Below, in pieces: positions 42,760-51,424 of a stretch of DNA of 64,000 nt (position 1 is its first letter; each line of letters starts with the position of its first letter). A model generated the notes under the pieces. The model saw only the letters and a program-made list of their open reading frames with translations. It searched no databases and was not told the DNA's origin. The stretch is from JADJXV01 sp046328995 (GTDB lineage: Bacteria; Bacteroidota; Ignavibacteria; Kapaibacteriales; UBA961): assembly GCA_046328995.1 (NCBI GenBank), contig JAXLVN010000004.1, forward strand, positions 186,001 to 250,000, given 5' to 3'. A program made the position numbers and the translations under genes.

Positions 42760-43068
42760 GTGGCTTCACAAAAAATACGAATTAAGTTAAAGTCCTACGA
42801 CCATAATTTAATTGATAAATCTGCCGAGAGAATTGTACGAACGGTAAAACAGACAGGAGCATCGGTATCCGGTCCTATTCCTTTGCCAACACAAAAGACA
42901 ATTTACACGGTATTACGCTCTCCGCACGTAGATAAGAAATCCCGCGAACAGTTCGAAGCGCGTGTTCATAAAAGACTTATAGATATATTTAGTTCTACAC
43001 AGCGAACCATCGATGCATTGATGCGTTTGGAATTACCTGCTGGCGTAGATGTAGAAGTAAAAGTATAA
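42760..43068 (+). CDS. rpsJ: 30S ribosomal protein S10
   Basis: Head protein of the 30S subunit, also the NusE partner in antitermination. Seen: 102 aa starting ASQKIRIKLKSYDHNLIDKSAERIV, GPIPLPTQKTIYTVLRSPHVDKKSREQFE and RLELPAGVDVEVKV, all standard. GTG start preceded by GATAAAGG. First gene of the S10 operon; the usual long S10 leader that binds L4 in gammaproteobacteria is not evident in the 83 bp before it. Confidence 0.97.
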   Translation: MASQKIRIKLKSYDHNLIDKSAERIVRTVKQTGASVSGPIPLPTQKTIYTVLRSPHVDKKSREQFEARVHKRLIDIFSSTQRTIDALMRLELPAGVDVEVKV

Positions 43069-43093
43069 ACCGACCTCAGTGGAGAATTAAACA

Positions 43094-43714
43094 ATGAGTG
43101 CATTGCTCGGAAAAAAGCTTGGGATGACCAGTATTTTTAATGATAAGGGTGACCATATACCGGTAACGGTTATAGAGGCGGGTCCGTGTCCTGTTGTCCA
43201 AGTTAAAACAAAAGAAACCGATGGCTATACCGCAGTTCAAATTGGATACGGTGAAATTGCCGCACGGAAAATCAATAAGCCACAAAGTGGTCATTTTGAA
43301 AAAGCAGGTATCGATCCGGTTCGTCACTTGAAAGAATTCCGTCATCTTCCGACGACACTCGCTGTTGGTGAAGTACTGACAGTAGAAGGATTTCAAAAAG
43401 GTGATAAAGTTGACGTCAGCGGAACAGGAAAAGGACGTGGCTTTCAAGGTGTGGTAAAACGTCACCATTTCGGCGGTGTCGGTATGACGACTCACGGACA
43501 GTCAGACCGTCCACGTGCCCCTGGTTCGATCGGTTCATCTTCCTACCCATCGCGGGTCTTCAAAGGATTACGGATGGCCGGAAGAATGGGTGGCAAAAGA
43601 ATTTCTGTGAGAAATTTGGAAGTTATAGAAATAATGCCCGAGTCTAACATTATACTTGTAAAAGGAAATGTACCGGGAGCAATAAATTCATTAGTTGAAA
43701 TCGTAAAGCACTAA
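43094..43714 (+). CDS. rplC: 50S ribosomal protein L3
   Basis: Early-assembly 23S rRNA-binding protein whose loop approaches the peptidyl-transferase centre. Seen, over 206 aa: LLGKKLGMTSIFNDKGDHIPVTVIEAGPC at the N terminus, the FGGVGMTTHGQSDRPRAPGSIG loop near 135-157 that includes the Gln methylated in other species, and RMAGRMGGKRISVRNLEV. Separated from rpsJ by 25 bp and from rplD by 11 bp. Confidence 0.97.
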   Translation: MSALLGKKLGMTSIFNDKGDHIPVTVIEAGPCPVVQVKTKETDGYTAVQIGYGEIAARKINKPQSGHFEKAGIDPVRHLKEFRHLPTTLAVGEVLTVEGFQKGDKVDVSGTGKGRGFQGVVKRHHFGGVGMTTHGQSDRPRAPGSIGSSSYPSRVFKGLRMAGRMGGKRISVRNLEVIEIMPESNIILVKGNVPGAINSLVEIVKH

Positions 43715-43725
43715 ACGAGAATACA

Positions 43726-44352
43726 ATGCTTGTAAATGTACTGAATAAAGAAGGGCAAAATGCAGGTCAGATTGAATTACCGGATGAAGTATTCGGTATT
43801 CAACCGCATGAACATGCAATGCACCTTGCCGTGAGAGTCTATTTGTCGAATCAGCGTCAGGGCACTCACAAAACAAAAACGCGGACTGAAGTTTCAGGTG
43901 GTGGTAAAAAGCCGTGGAAACAAAAAGGCCGTGGTACGGCTCGCTCCGGTTCGTCGCGCTCTCCTGTCTGGGTTGGCGGTGGTACTGTTCATGGTCCCAA
44001 GCCACACCTCTACAAATTAGACTTACCTAAAAAAGTACGTCGCTTAGCCAGAAAATCAGCGTTTTCTCTTCGTTTGCAGGAGAATAATCTGATCGTTGTT
44101 GAGGATTTGGTATTTAACGAAATCAAAACCAAGCAAATGGCTGCAGTGGTGAAATCGTTGAATCTTGAAAACGACAAAACCCTCTTTTTAATCGCCGAAA
44201 GCGAAAAAAATGTAGTAATGTCGGCAAGAAACCTGCCCAAGTTTACAACTTCCGTTGCTGATAAAGTTTCGACCTACGATATTCTTAAGCACAAGAAGCT
44301 ATTGGTTTCTAAGAGTGCGGTTGAGAAAATTGTGAACACATTTCAAAACTAA
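43726..44352 (+). CDS. rplD: 50S ribosomal protein L4
   Basis: Large-subunit protein lining the exit tunnel. Seen, over 208 aa: a compact globular part with an extended loop TKTRTEVSGGGKKPWKQKGRGTARSGSSRSPVWVGGG (about 46-82) that reaches the tunnel wall, and LPKKVRRLARKSAFSLR afterwards. In E. coli L4 represses its own operon; no matching leader is seen here. Sits 11 bp after rplC. Confidence 0.97.
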   Translation: MLVNVLNKEGQNAGQIELPDEVFGIQPHEHAMHLAVRVYLSNQRQGTHKTKTRTEVSGGGKKPWKQKGRGTARSGSSRSPVWVGGGTVHGPKPHLYKLDLPKKVRRLARKSAFSLRLQENNLIVVEDLVFNEIKTKQMAAVVKSLNLENDKTLFLIAESEKNVVMSARNLPKFTTSVADKVSTYDILKHKKLLVSKSAVEKIVNTFQN

Positions 44353-44373
44353 GATTATCAAAGGAAAATAGCT

Positions 44374-44676
44374 ATGATTACGGTACTTAAAAACCCTATT
44401 ATTACTGAAAAAGCGACAAAGATTACACACTTGCGTCAGTATGTATTCGAGGTAGAATCCTCAGCCAATAAAGTACAGATCAAAAATGCAATTGAATCGA
44501 TGTTCAGCGTGAATGTTGACTCTGTTCGCACAGTAAGAGTAAAGGGAAAAAATAAAGTTCGCATGACCAAAAAAGGCATTATGCGCGGTAAAACGAACTT
44601 AGTCAAAAAAGCATATATTACCCTTAAAGAAGGGCAATCAATCGATGTTGTAACCGGCGAAGGCGCTGAAGAATAA
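44374..44676 (+). CDS. rplW: 50S ribosomal protein L23
   Basis: L23 lies at the tunnel exit, where trigger factor and SRP dock. Seen: 100 aa with NPIITEKATKITHLRQYVFEV near the start, KVQIKNAIESMFSVNVDSVRTV, and a basic loop KNKVRMTKKGIMRG that enters the tunnel wall. Preceded by CAAAGGAAAATAGCT. Normal in length and order. Confidence 0.97.
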   Translation: MITVLKNPIITEKATKITHLRQYVFEVESSANKVQIKNAIESMFSVNVDSVRTVRVKGKNKVRMTKKGIMRGKTNLVKKAYITLKEGQSIDVVTGEGAEE

Positions 44677-44703
44677 TTACTCCATTTTTGAAGTTGTAAA
44701 CAA

Positions 44704-45540
44704 ATGGCACTACGGATATTAAAACCAATTACACCGGGCACAAGATTTTACTCGGTCAGTACTTTTGATGAAATTACAAAAAGTACGCCTGAAAAATCAC
44801 TGACGGTTACTTTGAAGAAATCCGGCGGACGGAATAATACCGGACGGATTACATCACGACATCGTGGTGGTGGACATAAGCGGAAATATAGAATTATAGA
44901 TTTTAAACGCAATAAGTTTGACATTCCGGCAATCGTTGAAAGCATTGAATACGATCCAAACCGTTCATGCCGCATTGCACTGCTGAAGTACGAAGATGGT
45001 GAAAAGAGATATATCTTAGCACCTGATAAAATCAAAGTAGGGCAAACGGTGGTATCAGGTAAGAATGTAGAATTTCAAGATGGTAATGCATTGCCTATTG
45101 GCAGAGTTCCTGTTGGTATGTTTGTTCATAATATCGAGCTCAAGCCAGGTAAAGGTGGCCAAATGGCTCGCAGTGCAGGCACATCAGCTCAGCTCGTCAG
45201 TGTTTCTGAAGGGTATGCACAAGTAAAGCTTCCTTCCGGTGAAATTCGATCAGTCAGCGCACATTGCATGGCCACACTTGGTGTGGTTGGAAATTCTGAT
45301 CACATGAATATTTTACACGGAAAAGCCGGACGCAAAATTTGGATGGGGATTCGTCCACAGACACGTGGTATGGCTATGAACCCGATAGATCACCCGATGG
45401 GTGGTGGTGAAGGTAAGTCTAAATCAGGTGGTGGTCGTTTACATCCGCGTTCACCGTGGGGTCAGCTTGCTAAAGGCTTGAAAACACGTAAGAAAAAGAA
45501 AAAATCCAACGATATGATTATTCGTCGCAGAACTAAGTAA
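44704..45540 (+). CDS. rplB: 50S ribosomal protein L2
   Basis: One of the most conserved 23S rRNA-binding proteins, needed for subunit joining and peptidyl-transferase activity. Seen, over 278 aa: RNNTGRITSRHRGGGHKRKYRIIDFKR near 42-68, GGQMARSAGTSAQLV near 150, and AMNPIDHPMGGGEGKS near 224-240, which contains the His known to be important for activity. The tail is very basic (RKKKKKSNDMIIRRRTK). Confidence 0.98.
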   Translation: MALRILKPITPGTRFYSVSTFDEITKSTPEKSLTVTLKKSGGRNNTGRITSRHRGGGHKRKYRIIDFKRNKFDIPAIVESIEYDPNRSCRIALLKYEDGEKRYILAPDKIKVGQTVVSGKNVEFQDGNALPIGRVPVGMFVHNIELKPGKGGQMARSAGTSAQLVSVSEGYAQVKLPSGEIRSVSAHCMATLGVVGNSDHMNILHGKAGRKIWMGIRPQTRGMAMNPIDHPMGGGEGKSKSGGGRLHPRSPWGQLAKGLKTRKKKKKSNDMIIRRRTK

Positions 45541-45552
45541 TAGAAAAAATAT

Positions 45553-45840
45553 ATGGCACGTTCGCTTAAAAAAGGTCCTTTTATCAGCTACAAGTTGCTT
45601 GAAAAAGTAAATGCTTTAAATGCAACCAACGCAAAAAAAGTAGTAAAAACATGGTCACGCGCTTCGATGATTGCGCCTGAGTTTGTGGGACATACCTTTG
45701 CTGTTCATAACGGAAATAAATTTATTCCGGTTTATGTATCTGAAAACATGGTAGGTCATAAATTAGGTGAATTCTCACCAACAAGAACATTTCGTGGTCA
45801 CGCCGGCAACCGCAAAGACCAAAAAACTGGTAAAAAATAA
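45553..45840 (+). CDS. rpsS: 30S ribosomal protein S19
   Basis: Head protein of the 30S subunit near the A-site finger. Seen: 95 aa with ARSLKKGPFISYKLLEKV at the start, KTWSRASMIAPEFVGHTFAVHNGNKFIPVYVSENMVGHKLGEF in the centre and FSPTRTFRGHAG at the end. Twelve bases separate it from rplB. No oddities. Confidence 0.97.
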   Translation: MARSLKKGPFISYKLLEKVNALNATNAKKVVKTWSRASMIAPEFVGHTFAVHNGNKFIPVYVSENMVGHKLGEFSPTRTFRGHAGNRKDQKTGKK

Positions 45841-45860
45841 CGTTTAAAGGTAGTGAAAAC

Positions 45861-46193
45861 ATGGAAGCAAGAGCAATCAGAAGATTTGTAAAGACTTCGC
45901 CCCGCAAAATGCGGCTGGTTATTGACTTAATTCGCGGTAAATCGGCACAGCAAGCATTAGCAATTTTAAAATTTTGCCCAAAGCATGCTGCCGTAGACGC
46001 AGAATTAGTACTTAAATCTGCGATTTCGAATCTCGAAAATAAAGACGCAGGTGTAAATTCAGAATCTATCGTAGTGCGGGAAGTATTTGTAGGACAAGGT
46101 CCATCGATGAAAAGAATCTCGCCTGCACCTATGGGTAGAGCATATCGAATTAAAAAACGTTCTCATCATTTGACAATTATTGTATCTGCTTAA
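45861..46193 (+). CDS. rplV: 50S ribosomal protein L22
   Basis: L22 binds all domains of 23S rRNA and lines the exit tunnel. Seen: 110 aa with VKTSPRKMRLVIDLIRGKSAQQAL near 10-33 and the beta hairpin GQGPSMKRISPAPMGRAYRIKKRSHHLTI (about 77-105), the tunnel-reaching loop where macrolide-resistance changes occur; it looks unaltered. Standard length. Confidence 0.97.
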   Translation: MEARAIRRFVKTSPRKMRLVIDLIRGKSAQQALAILKFCPKHAAVDAELVLKSAISNLENKDAGVNSESIVVREVFVGQGPSMKRISPAPMGRAYRIKKRSHHLTIIVSA

Positions 46194-46217
46194 TAAGCAA
46201 TTTGAAGGAGAGAAATT

Positions 46218-46862
46218 TTGGGTCAGAAAACACATCCAATCGGACTTCGTTTAGGAATCATCAAGCAATGGGAAGCCAACTGGTTTGATGAAAAGAATAT
46301 TGCAGAAAAACTATCCGAAGATTTGCTCGTACGGCAATACGTCAAAAGCCGTCTCAAAAAGGCCGGAGTTGCACGTGTCATTATCGAGCGTACAGCAAAG
46401 CAAATGAGAATTTCTATTCAAACCTCACGTCCGGGTGTTATCATTGGGCGTTCGGGTAAAGATATTACGTTGCTCGAAGAGGAATTAAAGAAGCTCACGA
46501 AGAAGGATGTGAAAATTCTGATCAATGAGATTAAGCGTCCAGAAATCGATGCACAATTAGTAGCAGAAAACATCGCTCAACAGCTCGAAGGACGTATTTC
46601 TTTTAGAAAAGCGATGAAGCAATCAGTAGGCTTAGCAATTCGAATGGGTGCTGAAGGTATTCGTGTGATGTGTTCCGGCCGCTTGGGTGGAGCAGATATG
46701 AGCCGTACCGAGCAGTATAAAGAAGGACGCGTTCCGCTTCATACACTGCGTGCTGATATCGACTATGGAACAGCTACAGCACAGACAATTTATGGAGCCA
46801 TAGGTGTAAAGACGTGGATCTGCCGTGGCGAAGTAATTGGCAAACAACAAATTAAAGATTAA
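46218..46862 (+). CDS. rpsC: 30S ribosomal protein S3
   Basis: Head protein at the mRNA entry channel with helicase-related function. Seen, over 214 aa: GQKTHPIGLRLGIIKQWEANWF at the start, a KH domain with RPGVIIGRSGKDI (about 73-85) and the C-terminal RLGGADMSRTEQYKEGRVPLHTLRADIDYG. The start codon is TTG at 46218, with GAAGGAGAG six bases before it: a strong ribosome site that compensates for the weak codon and fixes the start. Confidence 0.97.
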   Translation: MGQKTHPIGLRLGIIKQWEANWFDEKNIAEKLSEDLLVRQYVKSRLKKAGVARVIIERTAKQMRISIQTSRPGVIIGRSGKDITLLEEELKKLTKKDVKILINEIKRPEIDAQLVAENIAQQLEGRISFRKAMKQSVGLAIRMGAEGIRVMCSGRLGGADMSRTEQYKEGRVPLHTLRADIDYGTATAQTIYGAIGVKTWICRGEVIGKQQIKD

Positions 46863-46925
46863 TAGTTGAATTAACTATCAAGAATTAAAATAATTCTTTT
46901 AACGATAGATAAAGCGAGATAAATT

Positions 46926-47348
46926 ATGTTATTACCTAAAAGAGTAAAACACCGTAAAACCCAACGTGGACGTATGAAGGGAAAAGCGTACAGAGGATCT
47001 TTAGTGACCTTTGGTACGTATGGAATGAAAGCTCTGGAGCCGGCTTGGATTACAAACCGTCAAATTGAGTCGGCTCGTATTGCCATCAATCGTTACCTCA
47101 AGCGTGACGGTAAAGTATGGATTCGTATTTTTCCCGATAAGCCCATCACAAAAAAACCGGCGGAAACGCGGATGGGATCCGGTAAGGGAAGCCCTGAATT
47201 CTGGGTAGCAGTAGTAAAGCCGGGTCGCGTGATGTTTGAAATTGATGGTGTAAGCAAAGAAGCAGCCGAGGAAGCGATTCGCTTGGCATCGCATAAGCTG
47301 CCAATTAAAGTTAAATTTGTTACACGAATTGATGCGGATGTTCAATGA
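46926..47348 (+). CDS. rplP: 50S ribosomal protein L16
   Basis: L16 helps shape the A-site tRNA pocket of the large subunit. Seen: 140 aa with LLPKRVKHRKTQRGRMKGKAYRG at the start, FGTYGMKALEPAWITNRQIESAR near 28-50, and RMGSGKGSPEFWVAVVKPGRVMFE near 82-105. The end overlaps rpmC by four bases (ATGA), so the two are translationally coupled. A small AAGAATT/AATTCTT hairpin sits in the 63-bp gap before it. Confidence 0.97.
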   Translation: MLLPKRVKHRKTQRGRMKGKAYRGSLVTFGTYGMKALEPAWITNRQIESARIAINRYLKRDGKVWIRIFPDKPITKKPAETRMGSGKGSPEFWVAVVKPGRVMFEIDGVSKEAAEEAIRLASHKLPIKVKFVTRIDADVQ

Positions 47349-47551
47349 AAGCACGCAAAGCGGTTGACTTAAAAGAATTAACAACAGACGAATTGATTAA
47401 CACACTTCGCGAAGCAGAAGAAACATTAGTGAAACATCGCTTTCAGAAAGCATTAAGTCAATTACAGGACACGGCTTATATCCGCACTCTACGTAAAGAT
47501 ATTGCTCGATTGAAAACAATTCTTGGCGAGCGAGCCAGTGTAGGAGCATAA
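47345..47551 (+). CDS. rpmC: 50S ribosomal protein L29
   Basis: Small helical large-subunit protein next to L23 at the tunnel exit. Seen: 68 aa with VDLKELTTDELINTLREAEETLVKHRFQKALSQLQDT and the family-typical IRTLRKDIARLKTIL at the end. Coupled to rplP by a 4-bp overlap and followed by rpsQ after 2 bp. Confidence 0.95.
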   Translation: MKARKAVDLKELTTDELINTLREAEETLVKHRFQKALSQLQDTAYIRTLRKDIARLKTILGERASVGA

Positions 47552-47553
47552 TT

Positions 47554-47841
47554 ATGGAAATGACCAACGATCAAACAGCTACGACATACGTACCCGGAAG
47601 AAAAAAGATTCGTCAGGGAAAAGTCGTCAGCAATAAAATGAATAAGTCGATTGTAGTGGCGATTGAACGTCAAGTGGTACACCCATTGTACAAAAAATAC
47701 TACAAGCAGACCAAAAAAGTAATGGCGCACGATGAGGAAAACACCTGTAGCATTGGAGATGTGGTACGCGTGATGGAAAGCAGACCCCTCAGTGCAAAAA
47801 AAAGATGGACATTAGTTGAAATTGTTGAACGCGCTAAATAA
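47554..47841 (+). CDS. rpsQ: 30S ribosomal protein S17
   Basis: 16S rRNA-binding OB-fold protein of the 30S body. Seen: 95 aa, slightly longer than E. coli because of an N-terminal extension (MEMTNDQTATTYVPGRKK). The core has RQGKVVSNKMNKSIVVAIERQVVHPLYKKYYKQTKKVMAHDE and the end SIGDVVRVMESRPLSAKKRW. Starts two bases after rpmC. Confidence 0.96.
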   Translation: MEMTNDQTATTYVPGRKKIRQGKVVSNKMNKSIVVAIERQVVHPLYKKYYKQTKKVMAHDEENTCSIGDVVRVMESRPLSAKKRWTLVEIVERAK

Positions 47842-47859
47842 GACCCGAGGAGTCAGAAA

Positions 47860-48228
47860 ATGATACAAGAAGAATCAAATCTCGTCGTTGCCGATAATTC
47901 CGGCGCAAGAAGAGTGCGCTGTATTCGCATCCTTGGCGGGCATGCTCGGCGCTATGCCGGAGTAGGTGACATTATTGTAGTGTCCGTCAAAGCCGCTCTA
48001 CCGAATGCTGGCGTCAAAAAAGGTGATGTATGCAAAGCGGTAGTCGTTCGCACCAAAAAAGAAATTCAACGGAAAGACGGATCGTATATTCGATTTGACG
48101 AAAATGCGGCAGTCATTCTCAATAATCAAGGTGAGCCAAGAGGTACTCGGATATTTGGTCCGGTCGCCCGCGAGTTACGCGAACGCAATTTTATGAAAAT
48201 AATATCTTTAGCTCCTGAGGTTCTTTAA
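47860..48228 (+). CDS. rplN: 50S ribosomal protein L14
   Basis: Large-subunit protein at the intersubunit face, partner of silencing factor RsfS. Seen: 122 aa opening MIQEESNLVVADNSGARRVRCIRILGG, with AVVVRTKKEIQRKDGSYIRFDENAAVILNNQGEPRGTRIFGPVARELRE: unaltered family landmarks. First gene of the classical spc operon order; no promoter or terminator separates it from rpsQ (18 bp). Confidence 0.97.
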   Translation: MIQEESNLVVADNSGARRVRCIRILGGHARRYAGVGDIIVVSVKAALPNAGVKKGDVCKAVVVRTKKEIQRKDGSYIRFDENAAVILNNQGEPRGTRIFGPVARELRERNFMKIISLAPEVL

Positions 48229-48244
48229 GTTAAGGCTAATAACA

Positions 48245-48565
48245 ATGAAATTAAAAATTAAAAAAGGCGATACTGTTAAAGTAATAACAGGTAATGATAG
48301 AGGTGAGACCGGTAGAGTGCTTGAAGTAGATTCAACGAAGCTCCGTGTATTGGTCGAAGGTATCAATATACGTAAAAAGCATTCGAGACCATCAGCCGGT
48401 AACCAACAAGGCGGTATCATCAGCAAAGAGATGCCGATTCATTATTCGAATGTGCAGCTTGTTGACAGTGAAGGTAAAGCAACAAGAGCCGGCGTAAAAA
48501 CGGAAGAAAAAGGTGGCGTAACGACCACTATACGTATCGCTCGAACAAATGGTAAAGAAATTTAA
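48245..48565 (+). CDS. rplX: 50S ribosomal protein L24
   Basis: Assembly-initiating KOW-domain protein of the large subunit. Seen: 106 aa with LKIKKGDTVKVITGNDRGETGRVLEV (KOW motif, about 2-27), GINIRKKHSRPSAGNQQGGIISKEMPIHYSNV and a tail ending TTTIRIARTNGKEI. It begins 16 bp after rplN. No unusual features. Confidence 0.96.
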   Translation: MKLKIKKGDTVKVITGNDRGETGRVLEVDSTKLRVLVEGINIRKKHSRPSAGNQQGGIISKEMPIHYSNVQLVDSEGKATRAGVKTEEKGGVTTTIRIARTNGKEI

Positions 48566-48582
48566 TTTGTAAAGAAGAGAAC

Positions 48583-49206
48583 ATGGCAAAGCAATCAACA
48601 GTAAAAAAATTCGATTTGAAGCCTGAAGGCAAGCGTATTGAAGAGTACAAAGGGCTTATACCTCCAGCACGTCTGGCATCATTCTATCGTGAACAGGTTG
48701 TACCTGCGTTAATGAAAAAATTTGGTTATACTTCTATAATGCAAGTACCTAAATTAACGAAGATTTGCCTTAACATGGGCGTAGGCGCAGCGACACAAGA
48801 TCAAAAAATTCTTCAGAACGCTGTCAATGAGATGGAGCTTATTACCGGACAACGTCCTGCAATAACCCGTTCCAAAAAAGCGATTGCGAACTTTAAGCTC
48901 CGTGCCGGACAGCCTATAGGATGTCATGTAACACTCCGCAGAGCGAGAATGTTTGAATTCTTGGATCGTTTTATCAATATTACTTCTCCCCGTATTCGGG
49001 ACTTTAGAGGTTTTTCTGATAAATCGTTCGACGGTCGCGGTGCATTAACTATCGGGATCAAAGAGCAGATTATTTTTCCTGAAATTGATGTAGATAAAGT
49101 AAGCAGAATCACCGGTATGGATATAACGTTCGTAACGACAGCTCATACTGATGAAGAGGCAGCAGCATTATTACAAGAATTTGGTTTTCCATTCCGTAAA
49201 GCGTAA
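48583..49206 (+). CDS. rplE: 50S ribosomal protein L5
   Basis: Large-subunit protein that holds 5S rRNA and contacts P-site tRNA. Seen: 207 aa, about 28 longer than E. coli L5; the extra part is a charged N terminus (AKQSTVKKFDLKPEGKRIEE). The normal core starts near PARLASFYREQVVPALMKKFGYTSIMQVPKL, with KICLNMGVGAATQDQKIL, GQRPAITRSKKAIANFKLR and FRGFSDKSFDGRGALTIGIKEQIIFPEIDVDKV. Confidence 0.97.
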   Translation: MAKQSTVKKFDLKPEGKRIEEYKGLIPPARLASFYREQVVPALMKKFGYTSIMQVPKLTKICLNMGVGAATQDQKILQNAVNEMELITGQRPAITRSKKAIANFKLRAGQPIGCHVTLRRARMFEFLDRFINITSPRIRDFRGFSDKSFDGRGALTIGIKEQIIFPEIDVDKVSRITGMDITFVTTAHTDEEAAALLQEFGFPFRKA

Positions 49207-49221
49207 CATAAGAGAAATACT

Positions 49222-49491
49222 ATGGCAAAAACTAGCGTCACAGCACGTAACGAAAAGCGTAAACGATTGGTAGAAAAATATGCTGCCAAGCGTGAAGAAC
49301 TCAAAAAATTAGGTGATTGGGAAGGCCTCCAAAAATTGCCGAGAAACAGCTCACCTACCCGTGTACAGAACAGATGTACAATGACCGGACGTGCACGCGG
49401 GGTCTATAGAAAATTCGGGCTAGGAAGAAATATATTCCGTCAGTTGGCCCTCGAAGGAAAAATCCCTGGAATTCGAAAAGCAAGTTGGTAA
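49222..49491 (+). CDS. rpsN: 30S ribosomal protein S14, zinc-free type
   Basis: Head protein of the 30S subunit. Seen: 89 aa with ARNEKRKRLVEKYAAKREELKKL and LPRNSSPTRVQNRCTMTGRARGVYRKFGLGRNIFRQLALEGKIPGIRKASW. It is the longer form without the CxxC...CxxC zinc ribbon, which means it does not need zinc. Located 15 bp after rplE. Confidence 0.97.
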   Translation: MAKTSVTARNEKRKRLVEKYAAKREELKKLGDWEGLQKLPRNSSPTRVQNRCTMTGRARGVYRKFGLGRNIFRQLALEGKIPGIRKASW

Positions 49492-49521
49492 TTACAAATA
49501 TTTTAGTTTATCAAGAATATT

Positions 49522-49917
49522 ATGCCAGTATCAGATACAATATCAGATTTTTTGACAAGAATGAGAAATGCCGCTAGTGCAAAGCACAAAACGGTAGACA
49601 CTCCCTCTTCCAATCTTAAGCTCGCAGTCGCTGCTATTCTCAAAGAGCAGGGTTTTATTGCCGGTTTTGAGAAAATAGAAGACGACAAACAAGGCGTGCT
49701 TCGCGTTGCTTTGCGTTACCATAACGGATTACCTGCAATTCAAGAGGTGAAGCGCATAAGTAAGCCAGGGCGACGGGTCTATTCACCTGCGGATAAATTG
49801 CCTAGAGTTCGTAATGGACTCGGAGTGGCGATTGTTTCTACATCAAAAGGTGTTATGACCGATAAACAAGCGCGACTATATAATGTAGGCGGTGAAATTC
49901 TTTGCACAGTCTGGTAA
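49522..49917 (+). CDS. rpsH: 30S ribosomal protein S8
   Basis: 16S rRNA-binding protein of the 30S platform; in E. coli it is the repressor of the spc operon. Seen: 131 aa with DTISDFLTRMRNAASAKHKTVDTPSSNLK at the start, ISKPGRRVYSPADKLPRVRNGLGVAIVSTSKGVMTDKQA near 85-125 and GGEILCTVW at the end. No target hairpin for autoregulation was recognised. Confidence 0.97.
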   Translation: MPVSDTISDFLTRMRNAASAKHKTVDTPSSNLKLAVAAILKEQGFIAGFEKIEDDKQGVLRVALRYHNGLPAIQEVKRISKPGRRVYSPADKLPRVRNGLGVAIVSTSKGVMTDKQARLYNVGGEILCTVW

Positions 49918-49935
49918 TAATTAAGGAGCAATACA

Positions 49936-50475
49936 GTGTCCCGTGTTGGAAAAAAGCAAATAACAGTGCCAAGTAATGTACAAGTTACGATTACAGATGG
50001 CACACTGAAAGCTAAAGGCCCCAAAGGTGAACTTAGCGTTACAATTCCCTCTGAAATCTCGTTTACAAAGGATAATAATATCCTGACCTTTGCTCGCAGC
50101 AGCGATGAGAAAGACGTTCGTGCATTGCACGGATTGACCCGCGCTTTGTCGGCAAATGCCATTGAAGGTGTGTTAAACGGGTTCCAGCGTAATCTCATTA
50201 TTGAGGGTGTCGGCTACAGAGCTGAAATGAGAAGCGGGCGGTTATTCTTGTCATTGGGATATTCGCATCCGATATTATTCATCCCACCAAGCGGAATAGA
50301 ATTTAATGTTCCCGCACCGACGCAGATACAAGTAAAAGGCATTGATAAGCATCTCATTGGTGAAATTGCATCGAAGATTCGCCGTTTGCGTCCGCCTGAG
50401 CCATACAAAGGTAAAGGTATTCGCTATGAAGGTGAGCAAATTCGCCGCAAAGCCGGTAAGTCTGCAGGTAAATAA
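49936..50475 (+). CDS. rplF: 50S ribosomal protein L6
   Basis: Large-subunit protein near the factor-binding site. Seen: 179 aa with RVGKKQITVPSNVQVTITDGTLKAKGPKGELSV, VNGFQ-type segment GVLNGFQRNLIIEGVGYRAEM, and GIDKHLIGEIASKIRRLRPPEPYKGKGIRYEGE at the end. GTG start after AAGGAGCAATACA. Normal length. Confidence 0.97.
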   Translation: MSRVGKKQITVPSNVQVTITDGTLKAKGPKGELSVTIPSEISFTKDNNILTFARSSDEKDVRALHGLTRALSANAIEGVLNGFQRNLIIEGVGYRAEMRSGRLFLSLGYSHPILFIPPSGIEFNVPAPTQIQVKGIDKHLIGEIASKIRRLRPPEPYKGKGIRYEGEQIRRKAGKSAGK

Positions 50476-50513
50476 ACACTGAAATTCTAAATGATGATTG
50501 AGGAAATAGAATA

Positions 50514-50882
50514 ATGAGCTCAAATATTAAAAAAGAGCGTCGTATCCGACGCAAAATGCGTGTACGGAAGAAAATTAGCGGGTCACCTGAACGCTATCGG
50601 ATGACTGTGTATAGAAGCTTAAAGCACATCTATGCGCAAATTATAGACGATACACAAAACTCGACATTAGTTTCAGCTTGCACCGTAGAAAAAGAAGCTA
50701 TTGCTGCTATGAGTAATGACACTACGAAGAGCGACAGCAGTAAAATTGTAGGTGCATTAATTGCGAAGCGTGCACTCGAAAAAAACATCACATCGGTCGC
50801 GTTTGACCGTAACGGTTATATTTATCATGGTCGTGTAAAGGCTCTTGCGGATGCGGCCCGTGAAGCTGGGTTGCAATTCTAA
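50514..50882 (+). CDS. rplR: 50S ribosomal protein L18
   Basis: 5S rRNA-binding protein. Seen: 122 aa with KERRIRRKMRVRKKISGSPERYRMTVYRSLKHIYAQIIDD at the start, and AKRALEKNITSVAFDRNGYIYHGRVKALADAAREAGLQF at the end, both classical. Follows rplF after 38 bp. Confidence 0.97.
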   Translation: MSSNIKKERRIRRKMRVRKKISGSPERYRMTVYRSLKHIYAQIIDDTQNSTLVSACTVEKEAIAAMSNDTTKSDSSKIVGALIAKRALEKNITSVAFDRNGYIYHGRVKALADAAREAGLQF

Positions 50883-50899
50883 TCTAACAAGGAAAAATA

Positions 50900-51403
50900 A
50901 TGGCAAAAATTAGAGTTTCTGAGATTGATCTTAAAGATAAACTCGTCTATGTGGGACGTACGGCAAAAGTTGTAAAAGGTGGCCGTCGTTTCAATTTCTC
51001 TGCGATTGTCGTCGTAGGTGATGGTAATGGTCACATCGGTTATGGCTTAGGTAAAGCCGGCGAAGTGGTTGATGCTGTTACAAAAGCAACGGATGCAGCT
51101 AAGAAAAATGTCGTATCAGTCCGTTTACAGGATACAACTATTCCTCACGACGTGGTCGGAAAGTTCGGTGCAGCCCGTGTATTTATCAAGCCGGCTACCC
51201 CTGGTACAGGTGTTATTGCTGCCGGTGGTGTACGTGCGGTACTTGAATTAGCAGGGGTGCAGGACGTGCTTACAAAAAGTATGGGATCGTCCAATCCTCA
51301 TAATACTGTCAAAGCGACTATTAAAGCATTAACCCAGCTCGAAGATGCACAATCTGTATCAGCGAGACGCGGGATATCAGTAGAAAAAGTGATGCGCGGA
51401 TAA
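50900..51403 (+). CDS. rpsE: 30S ribosomal protein S5
   Basis: Decoding-accuracy protein of the 30S subunit. Seen: 167 aa with LKDKLVYVGRTAKVVKGGRRFNFSAIVVVGDGNGHIGYGLGKAGEVVDAV near 12-62, and PHDVVGKFGAARVFIKPATPGTGVIAAGGVRAVLELAGV; the spectinomycin-site loop VKGGRRF is the wild-type form. Overall standard. Confidence 0.97.
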   Translation: MAKIRVSEIDLKDKLVYVGRTAKVVKGGRRFNFSAIVVVGDGNGHIGYGLGKAGEVVDAVTKATDAAKKNVVSVRLQDTTIPHDVVGKFGAARVFIKPATPGTGVIAAGGVRAVLELAGVQDVLTKSMGSSNPHNTVKATIKALTQLEDAQSVSARRGISVEKVMRG

Positions 51404-51424
51404 TTATTACTACTACTTACAGCT